Source: Canna indica
Lineage: Eukaryota; Streptophyta; Magnoliopsida; Zingiberales; Cannaceae
Reading direction: 5' to 3'
NCBI GenBank assembly: GCA_034359265.1
Contig: CP136897.1
Location: 30,553,501 to 30,617,500, forward strand
DNA length: 64,000 bases
A program made the position numbers and the translations under genes. The notes below the pieces were generated by a model. That model had not been told where the DNA came from and ran no database searches. It saw nothing but the letters and a program-made list of their open reading frames with translations. How positions within the stretch are numbered: the stretch's first letter is position 1; every line of letters starts with the position of its first letter. Of this stretch, positions 57,350 through 64,000 are shown piece by piece.

Positions 57350-57559
57350 GATATGCACTTCTTATCATCGGCTAATAAGGTGAGCGTCCGAGGGAGAGTT
57401 CGGGGGTCATTTTCTTCGTCTCTTCGCGCGCCTTTCAGCGCCACGTGAAAAGCTAAAATCGGACAGTAATGCACGGACTTACGCCCGTTTTAAACGAAAA
57501 ATTTTAATTAAATGTTATTTTACTTATTTATTTACAAATTTTAATTTTTCGGGTCAGTT

Positions 57560-57567
57560 AGTCGGGC
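57560..57567. other. Spacer deletion scar (27 bp) in the GC block
   Basis: TTAGTC joins GGGCCCC. It overlaps the 23-bp loss of the trimers but has a different left end, so it is an independent deletion ending at the same GGGCCC palindrome. Confidence 0.8.
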
Positions 57568-57689
57568 CCCGCGCGGGCGATCGATAGCCAAATTTTATGG
57601 CGACGACGTCGTCCGTCCTTAACGTTTGGTTCGAAAGATTGGTAAAAAAAATGATCTCGTCGTGCAATCAAATAGGTAGTAAAAAAAAA

Positions 57690-57806
57690 GGTGCAACGCG
57701 AGGACTTCCGAAGGGGTCACCCATCCTAGTACCACTCTCGCGCAAGCACGCTTAACTTCGGAGTTCTGATGGGATCGGGTGCGTTAGTGCTAGTATGATC
57801 GCACCC
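57690..57806 (-). rRNA. 5S rRNA: 5S rRNA gene, copy 120 (class II)
   Basis: Class II with T109C, G97C, G30C, C15T. The preceding spacer has a 27-bp GC-block loss. Confidence 0.94.
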
Positions 57807-58174
57807 GTCATGCACTTTTGATCGTCGGCTAATAAGGGTGAGCGTCCGAGGGACAACTCGGGGTCATTTTCTTCGTCTCTTCGCGTGCCTTTCAGCGCCA
57901 TGTGAAAAGCTGAAATCGGACAATAATGCACGGAGTTACGCCCGTTTTAAACGAAAAATAATAATTGAAATGTTATTTTTCTTATTTATTTACAAATTTT
58001 AATTTTTCAGGTCGGTTGGTCGATCGAGCCGGCCGTAGAGGTTGCGGCGGGACCCGCGCGGGTGCTCGACAGCCAAGATTTATGGCGACGACGTCGTCCT
58101 TCCTTAACGTTTGGTTAGAAAGATTGGTAAAAAAAATGATCTCGTCGTGCAATCAAATAGGTAGTAAAAAAAGA

Positions 58175-58291
58175 GGTGCAACACGAGGACTTCCCAAGGG
58201 GTCACCCATCCTAGTACCACTCTCGCGCAAGCACGCTTAACTTCGGAGTTCTGGTGGGATCCGGTGCGTTAGTGCTTGTATGATCGCACCC
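58175..58291 (-). rRNA. 5S rRNA: 5S rRNA gene, copy 121 (class II)
   Basis: Copy 115 lineage without C107T, with T38C; C15A kept. Confidence 0.94.
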
Positions 58292-58658
58292 GTCATGCAC
58301 TTCTGATCGTCAGCTAATAAGGGTGAGCGTCCGAGGGACAACTCGGGGTCATTTTCTTCGTCTCTTCGCGTGCCTTTCAGCGCCACGTGAAAAGCTGAAA
58401 TCGGACAATAATGCACGGAGTTACGCCCGTTTTAAATGAAAAATAATAATTGAAATGTTTTTTTATTATTTATTTACAAATTTTAATTTTTCGGGTCTGT
58501 TGGTCGATCGAGCCGGCCGTAGAGGTTGCGGCGGGCCCCGCGCGGGAGATCGACAGCCAAGGTTTATGGCGACGAAGTCGTCCGTCCTTAGCGTTTGGTT
58601 AGAAAGATTGGTAAAAAAAATGATCTCGTCGTGCAATCAAATAGGTAGTAAAAAAACA

Positions 58659-58775
58659 AGTGCAACACGAGGACTTCCCAGGGGGTCACCCATCCTAGTA
58701 CTACTCTCACCCAAGCATGCTTAACTTCGGAGTTCTGATGGGATCCGGTGCGTTAGTGCTGGTATGATCACACCC
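58659..58775 (-). rRNA. 5S rRNA: 5S rRNA gene, copy 122
   Basis: C117T, C67T, G58A, C6T; T-run displaced by TTG. Confidence 0.94.
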
Positions 58776-59144
58776 GATATGCATTTCTGATCGTCGGCTA
58801 ATAAGGGTGAGCGTCCGAGGGAGAGTTCGGGGGTCATTTTCTTCGTCTCTTCGCGCGCCTTTCAGCGTCACGTGAAAAGCTGAAATCGGACAATAATGCA
58901 CGGAGTTACGCCCGTTTTCAACAAAAAATAATAATTGAAATGTTATTTTTCTTATTTATTTACAAATTTTAATTTTTTGGGTCGGTTGGTCGATCGAGCT
59001 GGCCGTAGAGGTTGCGGCGGGCCCCGCGTGAGCGATCGACAGCCAAATTTTATGGCGACGACGTCGTCCGTCCTTAACATTTGGTTAGAAAGATTGGTAA
59101 AAAAAATGATCTCGTCGTGCAATTAAATAGGTAGTAAAAAAAAA

Positions 59145-59261
59145 GGTGCAACACGAGTTCTTCCCAAGGGGTCACCCATCCTAGTACTACTCTCGCCCAA
59201 GCACCCTTAACTTCGGAGTTCTGATGGGATCCGGTGCGTTAGTGCTGGTATGATCACACCC
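59145..59261 (-). rRNA. 5S rRNA: 5S rRNA gene, copy 123
   Basis: C104A, T103A, C95T, C57G, C6T. Confidence 0.94.
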
Positions 59262-59630
59262 GATATGCACTTCTGATCGTCGGCTAATAAGGGTGAGCGT
59301 CCGAGGGAGAGTTCGGGGGTCATTTTCTTCGTCTCTTTGCGCACCTTTCAGCGCCACGTGAAAAGCTGATATCGGACAATAATGCACGGAGTTACGCCCG
59401 TTTTAAACGAAAAATAATAATTGAAATGTTATTTTTCTTATTTATTTACAAATTTTAATTTTTCGGGTCGGTTGGTCGATCGAGCCGGCCGTAGAGGTTG
59501 CGGCGGGCCCCGCGCGGGCGATCGACAGCGAAATTTTATGGCGACGATGTCGTCCGTCCTTAACGTTTGGTTACAAAGATTGGTAAAAAAAATGATCTCG
59601 TCGTGCAATCAAATAGGTAGTAAAAAAAAA

Positions 59631-59747
59631 GGTGCAACGCGAGGACTTCCTAAGGGGTCACCCATCCTAGTACCACTCTCGCGCAAGCACGCTTAACTTC
59701 GGAGTTCTGATGGGATCCGGCGCGTTAGTGCTAGTATGATCGCACCC
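59631..59747 (-). rRNA. 5S rRNA: 5S rRNA gene, copy 124 (class II)
   Basis: Class II with T109C, G97A, A27G, C15T. Confidence 0.95.
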
Positions 59748-60114
59748 GTCATGCACTTTTTATCGTCGGCTAATAAGGGTGAGCGTCCGAGGGACAACTC
59801 GGGGTCATTTTCTTCGTCTCTTCGCGTGCCTTTCAGCGCCACGTGAAAAGCTGAAATCGGACAATAATGCACGGAGTTACGCCCGTTTTAAACGAAAAAT
59901 AATAATTGAAATGTTATTTTTCTTATTTATTTACAAATTTTAATTTTTCGGGTCGGTTGGTCGATCGAGCTGGCCGTAGAGGTTGCGGCGGGCCCCGCGC
60001 GGGCGATCGACAGCCAAGATTTATGACGACGACGTCGTCCGTCCTTAACGTTTGGTTAGAAAGATTGGTAAAAAAATGATCTCGTCGTGCAATCAAATAG
60101 GTAGTAAAAAAACA

Positions 60115-60229
60115 AGTGCAGCACGAGGACTTCCCAGGGGTCACCATCCTAGTACTACTCTCGCCCACGCACGCTTAACTTCGGAGTTCAGATGGGATCC
60201 GTTGCGTTAGTGCTAGTATGATCGCACCG
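60115..60229 (-). rRNA. 5S rRNA: 5S rRNA gene, copy 125 (2-bp deletion)
   Basis: 115 bp with both deletions of copy 114, plus C28A. Offset from copy 114 is 5293 bp. Confidence 0.91.
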
Positions 60230-60597
60230 GTCATGCACTTCTGATCGTCGGCTAATAAGGGTGAGCATCCGAGGGACAACTCGGGGTCATTTTCTTCGTC
60301 TCTTCACGTGCCTTTCAGCGCCACGTGAAAAGCTGAAATCGTACAATAATGCACGGAGTTACGCCCATTTTAAACGAAAAATAATAATTGAAATGTTATT
60401 TTTCTTATTTATTTACAAATTTTAATTTTTCGGGTCGGTTGGTCGATCGAGCCAGCCGTAGAGGTTGCGGCGGGACCCGCGCGGGTGCTCGACAGCCAAG
60501 ATTTATGGCGACGACGTCGTCCTTCCTTAACGTTTGGTTAGAAAGATTGGTAAAAAAAATGATCTCGTCGTGCAATCAAATAGGTAGTAAAAAAACA

Positions 60598-60714
60598 AGT
60601 GCAACATGAGGACTTCCCAGGGGGTCACCCATCCTAGTACTACTCTCACCCAAGCATGCTTAACTTCGGAATTCTGATGGGATCCGGTGCGTTAGTGCTG
60701 GTATGATCACACCC
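60598..60714 (-). rRNA. 5S rRNA: 5S rRNA gene, copy 126
   Basis: C117T, G108A, C67T, G58A, C44T, C6T. The spacer before it matches copies 115 and 121 (GTGCTCGACAGCC), but the gene matches copy 127, so the unit is mosaic. Confidence 0.93.
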
Positions 60715-61081
60715 GTCATGCACTTCTGATCGTCGGCTAATAAGGGTGAGCGTCCGAGGGACAACTCGGGGTCATTTTCTTCGTCTCTTCGCGTGCCTTT
60801 CAGCGCCACGTGAAAAGCTGAAATCGGACAATAATGCACGGAGTTACGCCCGTTTTAAATGAAAAATAATAATTGAAATGTTTTTTTATTATTTATTTAC
60901 AAATTTTAATTTTTCGGGTCTGTTGGTCGATCGAGCCGGCCGTAGAGGTTGCGGCGGGCCCCGCGCGGGGGATCGACAGCCAAGGTTTATGGCGACGAAG
61001 TCGTCCGTCCTTAACGTTTGGTTAGAAAGATTGGTAAAAAAAATGATCTCGTCGTGCAATCAAATAGGTAGTAAAAAAACA

Positions 61082-61198
61082 AGTGCAACACGAGGACTTC
61101 CCAGGGGGTCACCCATCCTAGTACAACTCTCACCCAAGCATGCTTAACTTCGGAATTCTGATGGGATCCGGTGCGTTAGTGCTGGTATGATCACACCC
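61082..61198 (-). rRNA. 5S rRNA: 5S rRNA gene, copy 127
   Basis: C117T, A74T, C67T, G58A, C44T, C6T; counterpart of copy 122. Confidence 0.93.
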
Positions 61199-61567
61199 GA
61201 TATGCATTTCTGATCGTCGGCTAATAAGGGTGAGCGTCCGAGGGAGAGTTCGGGGGTCATTTTCTTCGTCTCTTCGCGCGCCTTTCAGAGCCACGTGAAA
61301 AGCTGAAATCGGACAATAATGCACGGAGTTACGCCCGTTTTCAACAAAAAATAATAATTGAAATGTTATTTTTCTTATTTATTTACAAATTTTAATTTTT
61401 CGGGTCGGTTGGTCGATCGAGCTGGCCGTAGAGGTTGCGGCGGGCCCCGCGTGAGCGATCGACAGCCAAATTTTATGGCGACGACGTCGTCCGTCCTTAA
61501 CATTTGGTTAGAAAGATTGGTAAAAAAAATGATCTCGTCGTGCAATCAAATAGGTAGTGAAAAAAAA

Positions 61568-61684
61568 GGTGCAACACGAGAACTTCCCAAGGGGTCACCC
61601 ATCCTACTACCACTCTAGCGCAAGCATGCTTAACTTCGGAGTTCTGATGGGATCCGGTGCGTTAGTGCTAGTATGATCGCACCC
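61568..61684 (-). rRNA. 5S rRNA: 5S rRNA gene, copy 128 (class II)
   Basis: Class II with C104T, C78G, G68T, G58A, C15T. Its spacer matches copy 123 but the gene does not: another within-unit switch. Confidence 0.92.
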
Positions 61685-62052
61685 GTCATGCACTTCTGAT
61701 CGTCGGCTAATAAGGGTGAGCGTCCGAGGGACAACTCGGGGTCATTTTCTTCGTCTCTTCGTGTGCCTTTCAACGCCACGTGAAAAGCTGAAATTGGACA
61801 ATAATGCACGGAGTTACGCCCGTTTTAAACGAAAAATAATAATTGAAATGTTATTTTTCTTATTTATTTACAAATTTTAATTTTTCGGGTCGGTTAGTCG
61901 ATCGAGCCGGCCGTAGAGGTTGCGGCGGGCCCCGCGCGGGCCATCGACAGCCAAGATTTATGGCGACGACGTCGTCCGTCCTTAACGTTTGGTTAGAAAC
62001 AATGGTAAAAAAAATAATCTCGTCGTGCAATCAAATAGGTAGTAAAAAAACA

Positions 62053-62169
62053 AGTGCAACACGAGGACTTCCCAAGGGGTCACCCATCCTAGTACCACTC
62101 TCGCGCAAGCACGCTTAACTTCGGAGTTCTGATGGGATCCGGTGCGTTAGTGCTAGTATGATCGCACCC
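62053..62169 (-). rRNA. 5S rRNA: 5S rRNA gene, copy 129 (class II)
   Basis: The cleanest class II copy: only C117T and C15T besides the three class markers. Confidence 0.96.
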
Positions 62170-62537
62170 GTCATGCACTTCTGATCGTCGGCTAATAAGG
62201 GTGAGCGTCCGAGGGACAACTCGGGGTCATTTTCTTCGTCTCTTCGCGTGCCTTTTACCGCCACGTGAAAAGTTGAAATCGGACAATAATGCACAGAGTT
62301 ACGCCCGTTTTAAATGAAAAATAATAATTAGAATGTTATTTTCCTTATTTATTTACAAATTTTAATTTTTCGGGTCGGTTGGTCGATCGAGCCGGCAGTA
62401 GAGGTTGCGGCGGGCCCCGCGCGGGCGATCGACAGCCAAGATTTATGGCGACGACGTCGTCCGTCCTTAACGTTTGGTTAGAAAGATTGGTAAAAAAAAT
62501 GATCTCGTCGTGCAATCAAATAGGTAGTAAAAAAAAA

Positions 62538-62654
62538 GGTGCAACACGAGGACTTCCCAAGGGGTCACCCAACCTACTACCACTCTCGCGCAAGCCTGCT
62601 TAACTTCGGAGTTCTGATGGGATCCGGTGCGTTAGTGCTAGTATGATCGCACCC
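62538..62654 (-). rRNA. 5S rRNA: 5S rRNA gene, copy 130 (class II)
   Basis: Class II with A83T, C78G, T59G, G58A, C15T. Confidence 0.93.
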
Positions 62655-63022
62655 GTCATGCACTTCTGATCGTCGTCTAATAAGGGTGAGCGTCCGAGGG
62701 ACAACTCGGGGTCATTTTCTCCGTCTCTTCGCGTGCCTTTCAACGCCACGTAAAAAGCTGAAATCAGACAATAATGCACGGAGTTACGCCCGTTTTAAAC
62801 GAAAAATAATAATTAAAATGTTATTTTTCTTATTTATTTACAAATTTTAATTTTTCGGGTCGGTTGATCGATCGAGCCGGCCGTAGAGGTTGCGGCGGGC
62901 CCCGCGCGGGCCATTGACAGCCAAGATTTATGGCGACGATGTCGTCCGTACTTAACGTTTGGTTAGAAAGATTGGTAAAAAAAATGATCTCGTCGTGCAA
63001 TCAAGTAGGTAGTAAAAAAAAA

Positions 63023-63130
63023 GGTGCAACACGAGGATTTCCCAGGGGGTCACCCATCCTAGTACTACTCACGCCCAAGCACGCTTAACTTCGGAGTTCT
63101 GATGGGATCCGGTGCGTTAGTGCTAGTATG
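63023..63130 (-). pseudogene. 5S rRNA: 5S rRNA pseudogene, copy 131, 5' truncated
   Basis: The first nine RNA bases and the whole upstream promoter are missing. The gene breaks off at TATG (63127-63130) and continues straight into the GCGACAACGTC part of a spacer, just before the next gene. It keeps box A to box C, with G102A, A69T and C15T. Without the start site and -28 region it is unlikely to give normal 5S RNA. Confidence 0.94.
63127..63130. other. Deletion junction at TATG microhomology
   Basis: A 5S gene reading ...CTAGTATG is joined to spacer that normally reads TTTATGGCGACG. The shared bases are TATG/ATG. About 287 bp are removed, so genes 131 and 132 start only 198 bp apart. Confidence 0.9.
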
Positions 63131-63220
63131 GCGACAACGTCATGCGTCTTTAATGTTTGGTTAGAAAGATTGGTAAAAAATACAATCTCGTCGTGCAATC
63201 AAATAGGTAGTAAAAAAACA

Positions 63221-63337
63221 AGTGCAACACGCGGACTTCCCAAGGGGTCACCCATCCTACTACCACACTCGCGCAAGCCTGCTTAACTTCGGAGTTCTGA
63301 TGGGATCCGGTGCGTTAGTGCTAGTATGATCGCACCC
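63221..63337 (-). rRNA. 5S rRNA: 5S rRNA gene, copy 132 (class II)
   Basis: Class II with C117T, T106G, C78G, A71T, T59G, G58A, C15T; related to copy 130. Confidence 0.92.
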
Positions 63338-63705
63338 GTCATGCACTTCTGATCGTCGGCTAATAAGGGTGAGCGTCCGAGGGACAACTCGGGGTCATTT
63401 TCTTCGTCTCTTCGCGTGCCTTTCAACGCCACGTAAAAAGCTGAAATCGGACAATAATGAACGGAGTTACGCCCTTTTTAAACGAAAAATAATAATTGAA
63501 ATGTTATTTTTCTTATTTATTTACAAATTTTAATTTTTCGGGTTGGTTGGTCGATCGAGCCGGCCGTAGAGGTTGCGGCAGGCCCCGCGCGGGCGATCGA
63601 CGGCCAAGATTTATGGCGACGACGTCGTCCGTCCTTAACGTTTGGTTAGAAAGATCAGTAAAAAAAATGATCTCATCGTGCAATCAAATAGGTAATAAAA
63701 AAAAA

Positions 63706-63822
63706 GGTGCAACGCGAGGACTTCCCAAGGGGTCACCCATCCTAGTACTACTCTCGCCGAAGCACGATTAACTTCAGAGTTCTGATGGGATCCGGTGCGT
63801 TAGTGCTGGTATAATCACACCC
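63706..63822 (-). rRNA. 5S rRNA: 5S rRNA gene, copy 133
   Basis: Last copy. T109C, C95T, G64C, G56T, C47T, C10T, C6T; two changes in box A. Spacer follows to the end of the window. Confidence 0.93.
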
Positions 63823-64000
63823 GATATGCACTTCTGATCGTCGGCTAATAAGGGCGAGCGTCCGAGGGAGAGTTCGGGGGTCATTTTCTTCGTCTCTTTG
63901 CACGCCTTTCAGCGCCACGTGAAAAGCTAAAATCGGACAATAATACAGGGAGTTACGCCCGTTTTAAACAAAAAATAATAATTGAAATGTTATTTTTCTT

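Larger units (their letters stand above)
52402..61684. repeat. Overlapping 3-6 unit duplications
   Basis: Copies 109-110 recur as 112-113 (1452 bp) and 118-119. Copies 115-116 relate to 121-122 (2870 bp) and to 126-127. Copies 114 and 125 match at 5293 bp. Several units switch lineage between spacer and gene. Confidence 0.8.
1..64000 (-). repeat. Tandem array of 133 5S rRNA genes (5S rDNA)
   Basis: The window is filled from end to end by repeats of about 482-486 bp, each with one 5S rRNA gene read on the minus strand and about 365 bp of spacer. It starts and ends inside spacer, so the array continues on both sides. The genes carry plant 5S features: the 5' GGGTGCG pairs with the 3' TTGCACC to close helix I, and the internal control region lies at about RNA 50-97. 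The 117-bp intervals given stop just before the T-run; the transcript probably adds one to three U's, giving the usual 118-120 nt. 5S rRNA is made by RNA polymerase III with TFIIIA and TFIIIC and joins the large ribosomal subunit. Confidence 0.98.

Noticed and set aside
1..64000. CRISPR array or bacterial repeat
   Set aside because: The repeat unit is about 480 bp with a recognisable plant 5S gene. There are no short repeats with unique spacers.
1..64000. Cassandra-type retroelements, which carry 5S sequence in their LTRs
   Set aside because: The units are head to tail with constant spacing, all on one strand. No LTR ends, primer binding site or polypurine tract were seen.
1..64000. Centromeric or other satellite unrelated to genes
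   Set aside because: Every unit contains a 5S gene, most of them with box A, box C region and T-run in the correct order.
1..64000. 35S rDNA, other RNA genes or linked histone genes between the 5S units
   Set aside because: All gaps were followed from one 5S gene to the next. They hold only 5S spacer, apart from the 107-bp element inside copy 38.
1..64000. Some block duplications could be assembly artefacts
   Set aside because: Not ruled out, but the duplicated arms differ by private changes and unit gains and losses, which simple mis-joining would not produce. Long-read depth would decide.

Overview
The whole 64 kb window is one tandem array of plant-type 5S ribosomal RNA genes, all on the minus strand and head to tail. 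I located 133 copies. Almost all are 117 bp from the first G of the RNA to the last base before the T-run, and they recur on average every 481 bp (usually 482-486). The RNA sequence is recognisable as angiosperm 5S: GGGTGCGATCATACCAGCAC at the 5' end, an internal AGTTAAGCGTGCTTGG box A, GGATGGGTGACC in the box C region and GTCCTCGTGTTGCACC at the 3' end. Each gene ends in an oligo-T run, as expected for RNA polymerase III. A flowering-plant nuclear genome is therefore the source; the species cannot be named from this sequence alone. No protein-coding gene is credible: the recurrent 60-146 codon open frames on both strands are by-products of the repeat.

Unit layout, read on the + strand: T-run terminator (as A's), 5S gene, about 30 bp to a TATA-like TTATTA, a CACGTG motif about 95 bp upstream of the RNA start, an AT-rich block of about 60 bp, a GC-rich palindromic block of about 65 bp, a GACGACGTCGTC dyad, a second A-run that would act as a backup terminator for the next gene, and then the next gene. 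Apart from one insertion, the roughly 365-bp gaps between genes hold only this spacer.

The array is not homogeneous. It is a mosaic of higher-order repeats. Regions: 0-12 kb, five-unit blocks and a two-unit (968 bp) repeat; 12-18.5 kb, diverged units; 18.5-27.5 kb, a nine-unit block (about 4.34 kb) followed by a related ten-unit block; 26.7-35 kb, a block that recurs 15.86 kb downstream at 42.5-50.5 kb; 35.3-39.7 kb, three copies of a 1421-bp trimer; 39.8-43 kb, a patchwork of earlier blocks; 50-64 kb, overlapping 3-6 unit duplications. A second gene class, with changes at RNA positions 65, 74 and 95, is interspersed throughout.

Three copies are clearly broken: one has lost its 3' end (13737-13830), one has lost its 5' end and promoter by a deletion at a TATG microhomology (63023-63130), and one is split by a 107-bp hAT-like MITE with an 8-bp target duplication (18105-18211). 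An uninterrupted sister of the split copy lies at 39818-39934. By eye no copy matches the majority sequence at every position, so this may be a poorly homogenised, perhaps weakly expressed or silenced, part of the genome's 5S loci. I found no new multi-gene system here; the interest is in the evolutionary structure of the array.

In the entries, RNA position 1 is the highest coordinate of each copy. Changes are relative to the majority base in this window, written in RNA sense with T for U. 'Class II' means G65C + A74G + C95T.
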